Below are positions 24,229-34,300 of a DNA stretch of 64,000 nucleotides, one piece after another. Numbering within the stretch: position 1 is the first letter of the stretch; each line of letters starts with the position of its first letter. Under the pieces are notes generated by a model. The model worked only from the letters and a program-made list of their open reading frames with translations. It made no database searches and had not been told where the DNA came from. The DNA lies in NCBI GenBank assembly GCA_964494085.1, contig CAZBQJ010000001.1, forward strand, positions 186,001 to 250,000, read 5' to 3'. Both the position numbers and the translations under genes were made by a program. The stretch comes from CAZBQJ01 sp964494085 (lineage in GTDB: Bacteria; Patescibacteriota; Gracilibacteria; UBA1369).

Positions 24229-26202
24229 ATGCCTAAAATAATTGGAATTGACCTTGGTACTACCAACTCTTGTGTCTCAGTCATGGAAGGCGCCGAAGCA
24301 GTTGTAATCAGTAATGCTGAAGGGATGCGCACAACTCCCTCTATCGTAGCTATGAAAAATGGCGAAAGACTAGTTGGTTCGATCGCCAAAGCCCAATCAG
24401 TCACCAATCCGGCCAATACTATTTATTCTTCCAAGCGTTTCATCGGTCGACAATTCGACGAGGTCGGTGAAGAAACCAAATTGGTATCCTATAAAGTAAT
24501 TAAAGGTGCCAACAATGAAGCGGAAATAGAATTGGATGGCAAAGCCCGTCGTCCTGCGGAAATCGCCGCTATGATTTTACAAAAACTAAAGGCTGATGCT
24601 GAAGCTTATCTGGGCGAACCTGTGACTGAAGCAGTCATCACCGTTCCGGCTTATTTCAATGACTCTCAACGTCAAGCCACCAAAGACGCCGGTAAGATCG
24701 CTGGTTTGGAAGTGAAAAGAATTATCAATGAACCCACCGCCGCCGCCCTTGCTTATGGCATGGACAAAAAAGGCCAGAATAAAAAGATTGCCGTCTTTGA
24801 TCTCGGCGGCGGCACTTTCGATATTTCCATTCTGGATCTCGGCGATGGAGTTTTTGAAGTTTTATCGACCAATGGTGACACTCACCTTGGTGGTGACGAT
24901 TTCGACGCCAAAGTAATGGATTGGATTATTGCCGAATTTAAAAAAGAAAGTGGTATGGATTTAGCCAAAGATCCGATCGCTTTGCAGCGCATCAAAACCG
25001 CCGCTGAAAAAGCCAAATGCGCCCTCTCCTCTCAACACGAAGTGGATATCAGCGAACCATTCATCGGGATGGATTCAGGAGGCGCTCCAAAACATTTAAA
25101 TATGAAACTTACTCGCGCCAAATTTGAAGATTTGGTGGCTGATCTGGTTGAACGCTGCTCTGAACCATGCAAAAAAGCCATGGACGATGCCAAAATCTAT
25201 TCTTCCGATTTGGACGAAATTGTCCTGGTCGGTGGAAGTACTCGCACACCTGCAGTCCAGGCTAAAGTAAAAGAAATTTTCGGTAAGGACCCTCATCGTG
25301 GAGTTAATCCGGACGAAGTAGTAGCACTGGGCGCTGCCATCCAGGGCGGGGTATTACAAGGCGATGTTAAAAACGTTATTTTGCTCGATGTCACTCCCCT
25401 CTCTCTGGGTATCGAAACCATGGGTGGTATCAGTACCAAGCTAATTGACCGTAACACCACCATTCCAACCAGTAAATCTCAAACTTTCTCCACTGCCTCC
25501 GACAATCAACCGGCTGTAGAAATCCATGTTCTTCAGGGTGAAAGACATATGGCCAATGACAATAAATCTCTCGGCAAATTCGTTCTCGACGGACTTCCAC
25601 CAGCGCCGCGGGGTGTTCCTCAAGTTGAAGTCACCTTCGACATCGACGCCAATGGTATTTTGAATGTCAAAGCAACCGATAAAGCTTCCAACAAAGTTCA
25701 ACATATTACTATTACCGGCTCTTCCAATATTTCTTCTGAAGAAATCGAAAAGATGAAAAAAGAAGCCGAATTGCATGCTGAAGAAGACAAGAAAAAGAAA
25801 GAATTCGTGGAAACCCGCAACCATGCTGAAGCTTTGGTTTTCCAATCAGAAAAAACCATCAAGGACGCCGGCGATAAAGTCGGTGACGATATCAAGAAAC
25901 CGGTTCAAGAAAAAATCGACGAATTGAAAAAGGTTTTGGAAAACAAAGAAGCTTCTACCGAAGAGGTCAAAAAAGCTACAGATGAATTATCCGAAGTAGT
26001 CCAAAAACTGGGTAGTGCCATGTATCAACAAGCCGGCGCAGCTCCAGGTGCCGACGGTACTCCTGGCGGCGACGATGTCCGCGTCAAAGAAGCTCAAGGC
26101 GGCGACACCAATGCCGACAGCGAGAATAAACCCGACGACGCCAACGTCAGCGAAGGCGAAATCGTAGAAGACGAGAATGCTGCCGACAAAGATCCAAAAT
26201 AA
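24229..26202 (+). CDS. dnaK: Chaperone DnaK (Hsp70)
   Basis: 657 residues. ATPase domain with IGIDLGTTNSCVSVMEG, the phosphate-2 loop FDLGGGTFDIS and LVGGSTRTPAVQ; substrate-binding domain beginning LLDVTPLSLGIETMGG; helical lid; then a long acidic tail (about 605-657) rich in Gly, Asp and Asn. Folds and refolds proteins with GrpE and DnaJ. The 100-base gap upstream holds the CIRCE promoter. Confidence 0.97.
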   Translation: MPKIIGIDLGTTNSCVSVMEGAEAVVISNAEGMRTTPSIVAMKNGERLVGSIAKAQSVTNPANTIYSSKRFIGRQFDEVGEETKLVSYKVIKGANNEAEIELDGKARRPAEIAAMILQKLKADAEAYLGEPVTEAVITVPAYFNDSQRQATKDAGKIAGLEVKRIINEPTAAALAYGMDKKGQNKKIAVFDLGGGTFDISILDLGDGVFEVLSTNGDTHLGGDDFDAKVMDWIIAEFKKESGMDLAKDPIALQRIKTAAEKAKCALSSQHEVDISEPFIGMDSGGAPKHLNMKLTRAKFEDLVADLVERCSEPCKKAMDDAKIYSSDLDEIVLVGGSTRTPAVQAKVKEIFGKDPHRGVNPDEVVALGAAIQGGVLQGDVKNVILLDVTPLSLGIETMGGISTKLIDRNTTIPTSKSQTFSTASDNQPAVEIHVLQGERHMANDNKSLGKFVLDGLPPAPRGVPQVEVTFDIDANGILNVKATDKASNKVQHITITGSSNISSEEIEKMKKEAELHAEEDKKKKEFVETRNHAEALVFQSEKTIKDAGDKVGDDIKKPVQEKIDELKKVLENKEASTEEVKKATDELSEVVQKLGSAMYQQAGAAPGADGTPGGDDVRVKEAQGGDTNADSENKPDDANVSEGEIVEDENAADKDPK

Positions 26203-26212
26203 ATATTTTACC

Positions 26213-26668
26213 ATGATCTACCTCTCCTCCGACCACGCTGGTTTTGAGCTAAAAAAAGAATTATTGGAATTTCTACAGGTCGAAGGCCACGCCTGTGAGG
26301 ATGCCGGCGCTACTATCTATGATGACCAGGATGATTATCCCGATTTCATCATCCCCGGCGCGGAGAAAGTGGCCACCGACCTCACTGCCAATCTGGGCAT
26401 CGTCATCGGTGGTTCAGGCCAGGGTGAGGCCATCGCCGCCAACAAAGTTAAAGGCATTCGCGCCGCCGTTTATTATGGTGGACCGACCGATATCATCACC
26501 CTCTCCAAACAGCACAATAATGCCAATGTCCTCTCCCTCGGCGCGCGTTTCATGACAGTGGACGAAGCTAAAAAAGTGGTCAAACTCTGGCTCGATACCA
26601 AATTCACAAACGCAGAACGGCACGTTCGCCGCATCAACAAACTCTCTGCTTACGAGAATCGGGCATAG
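26213..26668 (+). CDS. rpiB: Ribose-5-phosphate isomerase B-like (RpiB/LacA family)
   Basis: 151 residues from ATG 26213; the longer frame from 26177 overlaps dnaK and adds nothing conserved. MIYLSSDHAGFELK is the family N-terminus, and NNANVLSLGARF the C-terminal block. The loop that in E. coli RpiB holds the catalytic Cys (CGTGIG) reads IGGSGQGEAIAANK, so the proton-transfer residue may differ; related proteins in small genomes share this loop. Interconverts ribose 5-phosphate and ribulose 5-phosphate if the call is right. Confidence 0.85.
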   Translation: MIYLSSDHAGFELKKELLEFLQVEGHACEDAGATIYDDQDDYPDFIIPGAEKVATDLTANLGIVIGGSGQGEAIAANKVKGIRAAVYYGGPTDIITLSKQHNNANVLSLGARFMTVDEAKKVVKLWLDTKFTNAERHVRRINKLSAYENRA

Positions 26669-26901
26669 GATTGGGGTGCAGCATTCTCACAATTCACAAT
26701 TCCTCGCCCCGTTATGCCACAGACATCACGAAATCGCTCATCAAATTGATTTGCAATACAGGTGTTTACACACTAAAAAATCCACCACCTAACCGTGACA
26801 GTACGAATGTAGGGTAAATCAGCTCCATCTAATCCAGCTTGCTCTGGTAGAAATTCTCGCCACATGTTATAAACTACGCGTATAAATTTGCCAATCATCC
26901 C

Positions 26902-28182
26902 ATGCTTGACCTCAAAGCCCTGCGCGAAAACACTGAACAATTTAAAAAAGCCCTGGCCAAAAAGAAATTGCCCGGAGGGATTATTGATACAATGCTTAAA
27001 TTGGATGAGGAAAAGCGTGAATTACAAACTCAAGTTGAAGGCCTACAGGCTGAGCAGAATCAATTAGCCAAGGAAATCCCCCAAGCTTCACCTGATGAGC
27101 GTCCGCGTTTGGTGGAAAAAAGCAAAGAATTAAAAGACAAATTCAAGTTTCTCGAACCAACTGTAGACAAGCTTCAGATGGAATTGGAAAAATTATTGTT
27201 TACCACTCCCAATGCCCCCGATCAATCCGTTCCAGAAGGGCAAGATGAACATGATAATGTTGAACAGAAACGCTGGGGAGAGATCCGCGCCATCAGTAAC
27301 CCTCAGGATCATGTAGAACTCGGGACCAAACTGGGAATACTCGATCTGGACCGCGCCGTCAAAATAGCCGGTGCTCGCTTCGTCGTACTGAAAGGTGACG
27401 GCGCGAAACTGGAACGCGCCCTGGCCGCCTTCATGCTCGATCAACAAATCGACAACGGCTACAGCGAAATAATTCCGCCTTATCTAGTCAACGCCCAATC
27501 ACTTTTCGCCACCGGCAATCTCCCTAAATTCGAAGAGGATCTTTTCAAAGTACCTCATGGTGAAAGCAATCTTTATCTGATCCCGACTGCCGAGGTTCCC
27601 GTCACCAACCTCTATCGGGACGAAATACTCGATGAAGCTGCATTACCAATTCGCCATTGCGCTTACACTCCCTGTTTTCGTAGCGAAGCCGGCAGTTATG
27701 GTAAAGATACCAAAGGCATTATTCGCCAACATCAATTTCATAAAGTAGAACTGGTGACTTTTACTACTCCGGATGCCGCCGCCGCCGAACATGAAAAACT
27801 GACCAGCGACGTGGAAGCCATTCTCGAAGCTCTGGAACTTCCTTATCGTCGCATGCTTCTTTGCGGCGGCGACCTGGGTTTTTCTTCTGCCAAAACTTAT
27901 GATTTGGAAGTCTGGATTCCCTCGCAAAATACTTACCGCGAAATCAGTTCTTGTTCCTGGTTCACCGATTTCCAAGCACGCCGCGGCCAAATCCGCTACA
28001 AAGGAATATCGACCAAAGGGAAAACCGCTCATGTCCACACTTTAAATGGCTCCAGCCTAGCTATCGGACGTACTTGGGTGGCCGTATTAGAAAATTATCA
28101 ACAACCGGACGGTAGTATTGCCATACCAAAAGTCCTCCAACCATATATGGGAGGATTAAAAAAAATCAGTGCTGAAAAGTAA
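26902..28182 (+). CDS. serS: Seryl-tRNA synthetase
   Basis: 426 residues. N-terminal coiled-coil arm (about 25-100) that grips the tRNA-Ser long arm, then the class II catalytic core: TAEVPVTNLYRDEIL, motif 2 FRSEAGSYGKDTKGIIRQHQF, ISSCSWFTDFQARR, and motif 3 NGSSLAIGRTWVAVLENYQ. Charges tRNA-Ser. The 233-base gap before it shows no T-box and no clear RNA structure; TTATAAA around 26869-26875 may be a -10. Confidence 0.96.
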   Translation: MLDLKALRENTEQFKKALAKKKLPGGIIDTMLKLDEEKRELQTQVEGLQAEQNQLAKEIPQASPDERPRLVEKSKELKDKFKFLEPTVDKLQMELEKLLFTTPNAPDQSVPEGQDEHDNVEQKRWGEIRAISNPQDHVELGTKLGILDLDRAVKIAGARFVVLKGDGAKLERALAAFMLDQQIDNGYSEIIPPYLVNAQSLFATGNLPKFEEDLFKVPHGESNLYLIPTAEVPVTNLYRDEILDEAALPIRHCAYTPCFRSEAGSYGKDTKGIIRQHQFHKVELVTFTTPDAAAAEHEKLTSDVEAILEALELPYRRMLLCGGDLGFSSAKTYDLEVWIPSQNTYREISSCSWFTDFQARRGQIRYKGISTKGKTAHVHTLNGSSLAIGRTWVAVLENYQQPDGSIAIPKVLQPYMGGLKKISAEK

Positions 28183-28306
28183 TAAAATCGACAACATAAC
28201 CTCCATTCGTCAATCAATTCACCCCGGAGCCATTTCCCAAAACTAAACTTTCCCTCTAAAATATGCTAAAATTGATCTAGGAATAAGCTTCTTCAAAACA
28301 AAAAAC

Positions 28307-29077
28307 ATGCTTGCTATTTGCTCAGACAGTTTCAAAGGATACGGACTCAATCGCATTTTCGACTTTATTAAAAAAGCAGGTTATGACGGTATCGATTTAA
28401 ACATCGACCCGCGCAACTTCGATTCTCAGGATGCTGATTATATTAAAACCCTGGTTGATCAATACCAGCTTCCTGTTTTAGCTCTCTCCTCACCGATTAC
28501 CAGTTCCGCTAAAAAAATCCAAAGTACAGTCGAAATGGCCAAAATTCTGGGGACCAAGGTAGTCGTCATTCAGCCTCCCAAAATTTTTGATTTTCAGTAC
28601 GCCACTTGGTTGAAAAATGAAATTCCTAAAATTCGTCAGAGAGAAAGTATCTCCATCGCTTTAGAGAATGCGCCTTCGGAAACATTTCTGGGCATCATTC
28701 CTGAACATTCTATGAACAATGTTATTGATTTAAAAAAATTCAAACACGTTTGTTTGGATACCACTCGTGTCGCCACCAAAAAAGAAGATCTAATCCGTAT
28801 CTACAAAGCCCTCAAACCTTTTCTCGTCCATGTCCACTTGAGTAATGTTAAAAACGGCATTCCATATTCTCTGCCTCAATCAGGCATCCTCCCGGTGGAA
28901 AGCTTTTTAACCAAATTAAAACAAGACGGATTCCCCGGAACCATCTCCATCAAAGTAAATCCTAAATTTCTCAATGTCGGGGATGATAAAAAGGTTCTGA
29001 CCACATTGGCAGGGTTGAAAGAGTTTTATGAGACCTATTTCGCCAATATCAAAACCGTCAAAAGTGAGGAAAAGTGA
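28307..29077 (+). CDS. Sugar-phosphate isomerase/epimerase-like TIM-barrel protein
   Basis: 256 residues of the xylose-isomerase-like / AP-endonuclease-2 superfamily: MLAICSDSF at the first strand, GYDGIDLNID at the second, VVVIQPP, SIALENAPSE (metal-ligand Glu), HVCLDTTR and FLVHVHLSNV near the later strands. The family binds metal and acts on sugars or inositols or cuts DNA at abasic sites; I cannot choose. Its stop overlaps the GTG start of the ABC ATPase, so all three genes to 31063 form one unit. Confidence 0.65.
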   Translation: MLAICSDSFKGYGLNRIFDFIKKAGYDGIDLNIDPRNFDSQDADYIKTLVDQYQLPVLALSSPITSSAKKIQSTVEMAKILGTKVVVIQPPKIFDFQYATWLKNEIPKIRQRESISIALENAPSETFLGIIPEHSMNNVIDLKKFKHVCLDTTRVATKKEDLIRIYKALKPFLVHVHLSNVKNGIPYSLPQSGILPVESFLTKLKQDGFPGTISIKVNPKFLNVGDDKKVLTTLAGLKEFYETYFANIKTVKSEEK

Positions 29078-29784
29078 AAAATTTGATTGAACTCATCGGG
29101 GTAAGTAAACATTATCGACTGGGCAGACAATCGATTCCTGCTCTTCATAATATAAATTTAACGATCGCCCGTGGCGAATTGATCAGCATTATCGGACCTT
29201 CCGGTTCCGGCAAATCAACTTTATTACATCTAATCGGCTTGATGGATCATGGCAGTCAGGGTAAAGTTTTATTTGAAAATAATCTCATCAAAAGATTTTC
29301 AGAAAATGAACTAGCTCATCTCCGTTCCGAAAAAATCGGTTTTGTTTTTCAGGATTTCAATTTACTGGACGATTTAAGTGTCGAAGATAATATCGCTCTT
29401 CCACTCTTGATCCGATCCGGTAAAAACACCCTCAGCCCCAATCAACAGATAAAACTGGAAGAAATCCTCAAAAAGCTCGGTATAGCAGACCGGCGAAAGC
29501 ATCGTCCCAAACAAATTTCCGGAGGACAGAAACAGCGCGCGGCTATCGCGCGCGCCCTGATCGCCCAACCAGAACTACTCCTGGCCGACGAACCCACCGG
29601 TAACCTGGACGAAAAGACTGGACTGAAAATCATCGAACTCCTGGAAAAAATTTGTCGAGAAGACAAAATTACTATGATTATCGTCACGCACGATCATAAA
29701 ATCGCCGACAGAGCCGACCGCATTATCCAAATAGATGATGGTAAGCTCAGCCACAAGGCTCATACTAAACAATATTTAACTTGA
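29074..29784 (+). CDS. ABC transporter ATP-binding protein (LolD/MacB type)
   Basis: 236 residues, GTG start at 29074 overlapping the previous stop. Walker A GPSGSGKSTLLH, Q-loop FVFQDFNLLD, signature ISGGQKQRAAIARAL, Walker B LLLADEPTGNLD, H-switch VTHDHK. The set typical of the MacB/LolD/FtsE branch, which powers FtsX-type permeases; the next gene is one. Cargo (lipoprotein, peptide or drug) cannot be told. Confidence 0.9.
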   Translation: MKNLIELIGVSKHYRLGRQSIPALHNINLTIARGELISIIGPSGSGKSTLLHLIGLMDHGSQGKVLFENNLIKRFSENELAHLRSEKIGFVFQDFNLLDDLSVEDNIALPLLIRSGKNTLSPNQQIKLEEILKKLGIADRRKHRPKQISGGQKQRAAIARALIAQPELLLADEPTGNLDEKTGLKIIELLEKICREDKITMIIVTHDHKIADRADRIIQIDDGKLSHKAHTKQYLT

Positions 29785-29794
29785 TGCCGACCGC

Positions 29795-31063
29795 ATGTAT
29801 TCAAAATTAATTTTTAATAATTGGAAGGCTCAACCGGGAAAGTTTATCTTACTTTGCAGCGCACTTTGCATTGGCATCACTCTGATGACCATTTTATCCG
29901 GTTTGAATCAGGGCTTAAAAAATTTCTTTCTCAATCAAAGTCATCGTCAAACAGTCTTACGGGAACTAACCGTCACTCCGACTGGTAACAAATTGGAATT
30001 AAGTCTCATCAATCTGATCCCAAAACCACAGCTCGACCCGGTCACCATTGAGAAAATCCGCGCGATACCTGAAGTTGAGACCGTTCTCCCTTCAAACACA
30101 GTCAGTGGAATTTCTTCATTACAAATCAATTTACTCGGACAAACTTTCCAAACCGATGCTCTATTATATGGTGCGCCATATCCATTACTTGATACTCCCA
30201 CAGTGACTTCTGAAGATTGGAAAAGCATAGATGAACCATATCCCGCGGTCATTTCCACAAAATTGGTAGACCTTTATAATCTTTCTTTTGCCAACGCCAA
30301 CAATTTACCGCAAATCACTGCAGATAATTTCATCGGCAAAGACATTACCATTTTACTCAATAAGTCCACCTTCTTTGCTACCGAAAGCGCGCCAACAATC
30401 TCCCTCCACGCCAAGATTGTGGGATTTTCTCCAAAGGCCAAATTGATTGGATTGACTCTTCCCAATGATGTTATCGACCGGATTAATAAAAATTTTCTCA
30501 ATCAGCCCCGGCAGGAATATTTAGATGCTATAGTCCGGGTGAAAAGTCCTGAATATTTATCTTCAGTAGAACAGCAATTACAGTCACTGGGACTCACCGT
30601 TACCACCACTGAGCAAAGCTTAAAAACTCTCGAGGGGATTTTCCAGATTACCACGGTCAGTCTGAACTGTTTCTTCCTGATCATGATGATTATGGCCGGA
30701 CTCTTGATCTCTTCTACTTTTCTCAATAAAATCGCTGAACGCGGTCGCGAAATAGCCATCCTCAAAACCTTGGGCCTGACCGGTAACCAGGTCGGGCTGC
30801 TCTATTTGTTCGAAGCTGCTCTAGTCGGGTTAATCGCCAGTATAATTGGGGTATTCTTAGGTCTAATCCTTTCCGTTCCCTTAGAAATGGTTTTAGTCAA
30901 TTCTCTAAAAAACCTGCTCAGCCGACCTGAACATTTTTTCGCCTACAATCCCCTCTTCATTATCAGCTTAATAATCTTCTCTATCTTAGTTGCCTGTCTT
31001 TTCGCTTATATACCAGCGAGAAAAGCCGCCAGGCTCGATCCAATCCAACTTTTGGCAAAGTAA
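29795..31063 (+). CDS. FtsX/MacB-family ABC permease
   Basis: 422 residues. One N-terminal membrane helix (about 16-36), a large external MacB-type domain (about 40-285), then three helices in the FtsX domain with NKIAERGREIAILKTLGLTG and the C-terminal YIPARKAARLDPIQLL. Pairs with the ATPase 10 bases upstream. MacB-like pairs use mechanical coupling across the membrane; substrate unknown. Confidence 0.88.
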   Translation: MYSKLIFNNWKAQPGKFILLCSALCIGITLMTILSGLNQGLKNFFLNQSHRQTVLRELTVTPTGNKLELSLINLIPKPQLDPVTIEKIRAIPEVETVLPSNTVSGISSLQINLLGQTFQTDALLYGAPYPLLDTPTVTSEDWKSIDEPYPAVISTKLVDLYNLSFANANNLPQITADNFIGKDITILLNKSTFFATESAPTISLHAKIVGFSPKAKLIGLTLPNDVIDRINKNFLNQPRQEYLDAIVRVKSPEYLSSVEQQLQSLGLTVTTTEQSLKTLEGIFQITTVSLNCFFLIMMIMAGLLISSTFLNKIAERGREIAILKTLGLTGNQVGLLYLFEAALVGLIASIIGVFLGLILSVPLEMVLVNSLKNLLSRPEHFFAYNPLFIISLIIFSILVACLFAYIPARKAARLDPIQLLAK

Positions 31064-31122
31064 CTTACAAAACATTACGCGCGAACAGTCAAGACAAAGT
31101 AACATAGCTCCCAAAAAAGCTT

Positions 31123-31150
31123 TTGACTTCTCGATTTTCACACCTATACT
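31123..31150 (+). promoter_or_regulatory. Promoter of rpoB-ssb-rpoC
   Basis: TTGACT (31123-31128), 16-base spacer, TATACT (31145-31150). Gives a leader of about 180 bases before rpoB. Same TTGACTTC -35 context as fusA and tRNA-Glu. Confidence 0.75.
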
Positions 31151-31270
31151 AGCGCCAGGCTGTCAGTAAAGTATTTAATTATCGATTTAACTTGCAAACT
31201 AGGCATTTGATCATTGCCGCAAGCTTACCGTCTTTGAATACCTTCGATTGTGTTGTTGGAGATAGACCTA

Positions 31271-31311
31271 CCTTAACTAAAAGATTCACTTCCCGGTTAA
31301 GGCTAATCTTT
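31271..31311 (+). promoter_or_regulatory. Interleaved inverted repeats in the rpoB leader
   Basis: CCTTAAC (31271-31277) pairs with GTTAAGG (31296-31302), and AAAGATT (31280-31286) with AATCTTT (31305-31311). The arms alternate, so the RNA could switch between two hairpins or form a pseudoknot. It ends 28 bases before the rpoB start. A regulatory role is inferred. Confidence 0.35.
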
Positions 31312-31339
31312 CAGTATCTTCATCACCAATTTTAAGAAT

Positions 31340-34300
31340 ATGCCGAAGAAATCTTCCAAGAGTGCCCGACGTGTTGCTAATACAGCATCAGCAACCAACA
31401 AAGCCAAAGGTAAAGTTAAAAAAACTGCCAAGGCTAAAAAAGTCGTCAAAACTCCCCCTAAAAAAATAGTCAAGAAGGTTCAACCTACGACTAATAAAGC
31501 AACTGCCACAAAAAAATCGGCTGCCAAAAAAACAGCTAAAAAGACAGTCACCGCATCAAAAACTCCCCTCAAGAAATCCCCCCGATCATTTTCTTTGGCT
31601 GAAGAAGTTTCACGACTGCTTCCCAAAGAGAATATTATCATGAAGGAGTCTTCCAACCGCAAATACTTCAACGATCGAATCGACAAAGATATCGTTCTTC
31701 CCAACATGATCGAAATCCAGTTGGATTCATATCGTTGGTTTCTCGACCTGGGAATCCGCGAATTATTGGATGAGGTTTCACCAATTACAGATTTTTCCGG
31801 CAAAAAACTGGAATTACAATTTTTGGAGCACTCCGTCGATGAGCCAAAATACGACCCGGAAACTTGTCGGGTGAAAAACCTCACCTATGAGGCCCCTTTG
31901 AAAGTTCATGTCCAGTTAATCAACAAAGAAACCGGTGAAATTAAAGTCCAGGATGTTTTCTTGGGCGCTATCCCCTTGATGACTCATAAAGGTACATTTA
32001 TCATTAATGGTATCGAAAGAGTCGTCGTTTCACAGATTGTCCGTTCACCCGGAGTCTTCTTCTCCAAAAATACCGGGGTCCAAAATTCCTACAACGCTAA
32101 AATCATTCCTAAGCGAGGAGCCTGGCTGGAAATCGAAACTGATAAAAAAGGTGTAATCAGTGTAAAGATCGATCGTAAACGCAAAATTCAAATCACTTCA
32201 TTGCTGCGTGTTTTCGGCTATCCTACCGATCAGGAAATCCGCGATTTATTTGCTGACACCATCGAAGGTCCAAACAAGGATTTCATCCTTAACACTCTGG
32301 AAAAAGACACTGCCAAAACCATGGAGGAGGCTTATCAGAGTATTTACAAAAAAATCCGCCCTGGAGATCTGGCTACTCCCGAAAATGCTAAAGCGCTGAT
32401 CCAATCAATGTTTTTCGACTACAAGAAATACGACATGGGGTCGGTAGCCAGATACAAGCTCAACAAGCGCTTCGACCTGGACACTCCCAATACCAAGGAA
32501 TATTACACTTTCCAAGTAGCTGATTTGGTGTTGATACTGAAACATTTAATTAAATTAAATAATGGTATCGGAGATGAAGACGACATCGATCACCTCGCTA
32601 ATCGTCGTATTCGTGCCGTTGGTGAATTGGTTCAAAATAAATTCCGGGTTGGCTTGCTACGCACTGACCGTATCGCCAAAGACCGCATGACTGTAATGGA
32701 TTTGGAAACCGTTACTCCTACTCAATTAATTAATTCTCGTCCAATCACAGCTGCTCTGCGTGAATTCTTTGCCAGTTCACAGCTTTCACAATTTATGGAT
32801 CAAACCAATCCATTGGCTGAACTTGCCCATAAACGCCGTCTTTCCGCAATGGGCCCTGGAGGTTTAACTCGTGAACGCGCCTCCTTCGATGTTCGTGATG
32901 TGCATCCCTCCCATTACGGTAGAATCTGCCCTATCGCCACTCCCGAAGGTCCCAACATCGGTTTGGTTGTTCATTTAGCCACCTATGCTCGTGTCAACAA
33001 ATATGGTTTTATTGAAACTCCTTATCGAACCATGAATGACACTATTGATGTCAAAGATATAAAAGACCTCAAAGACAAGAAACTCCGCTCCGACATCGTT
33101 GACCCAAAAACCGGAAAATTGGTTTTGGCCAAAGAAACTGTCCTCGGTGATAAAGAAATAGAAAAGATCAGAAAGCTCGGTTTCGAACATATCCGTGTCT
33201 TCAAACACACTACCGACGATGTTCGTTATTATGCTGCTGACGAAGACAATAGCAAAGTGATCGCTCAGGCCAATACACATCTCGATGAGGAAGGACAAAT
33301 CATCGACTCATTGGTATCTGGTCGTCAAAAAGGAGAGCCTGAACTTGTTCCGGCCAAAAATATCACTCATATGGATATTTCTCCTAAACAAATTATTTCT
33401 GAAACCACAGCCCTTATTCCCTTTTTGGAACATGATGATAATACTCGTGCTTCCATGGGTTCCAACATGCAACGTCAAGCTGTTTCTCTAGTCACTCCAG
33501 ATGCTCCAATCATTGGTACAGGCATGGAAGAAATGGTCGCCAAAAGTTCCGGCCAAATTTTCTTGGCAGAAGACAATGGAACTGTTTCCTATGTTGATGC
33601 CGAACAAATCGTCGTTATTTACGATAATGGTAAAAAATCCATCTACCGCTTAAATAATTATGTCCGCTCAAATCAATCAACTTGTATTCATCATCGCGCT
33701 CGGGTCAAAAAAGGTCAGAGAGTAGTGCGTGGTGACGTCTTGTCAGATGGTCCAGCCACTGAAAACGGTGAATTGGCACTCGGAAAAAATATCCTCATTG
33801 CCTACATGGCCTGGAAAGGATTTAACTTTGAAGATGCCGTAATTATTTCTGACCGAATCGTTAAAGCCGGTTACTATGATTCCGTTCATATTGAAGCCTT
33901 TACTATTGATGTCCGGGACACCAAACTAGGTCCGGAAATCGTTACCCGTGATATTCCCAATGTCGGTGAAGCCAGGCTGAAAGATCTCGATGAGAACGGT
34001 ATTGTCCGCATCGGCGCGACTGTCCGTGAAGGTGACATTTTGGTAGGTAAAATTACGCCCAAAGGTGAAACCGAACTATCCGCCGAAGAAAGATTGCTCC
34101 GTGCCATCTTTGGTGATAAAGCGCGCGACGTGAAAGACACTTCTCTCCGCCTACCGGGTGGTGAAGGAGGTAAAGTAGTGGGAGTTCAAATATTCTCTCG
34201 TACCAACGGTGATGAATTACCGACCGGTGTTAATCAACAAATTAAAGTCAATGTAGCTCAAACCAGAAAAATTTCCGTTGGTGACAAGGTCGCCGGGCGC

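Noticed and set aside
26669..26901. T-box or other riboswitch before serS
   Set aside because: No T-box sequence, no specifier stem and no terminator/antiterminator pair could be found; only a short repeated CACAATT.
31340..31640. rpoB N-terminal extension as a separate small histone-like gene
   Set aside because: There is no stop between it and the beta subunit core, so it would be fused; a frameshift would be needed to separate them.
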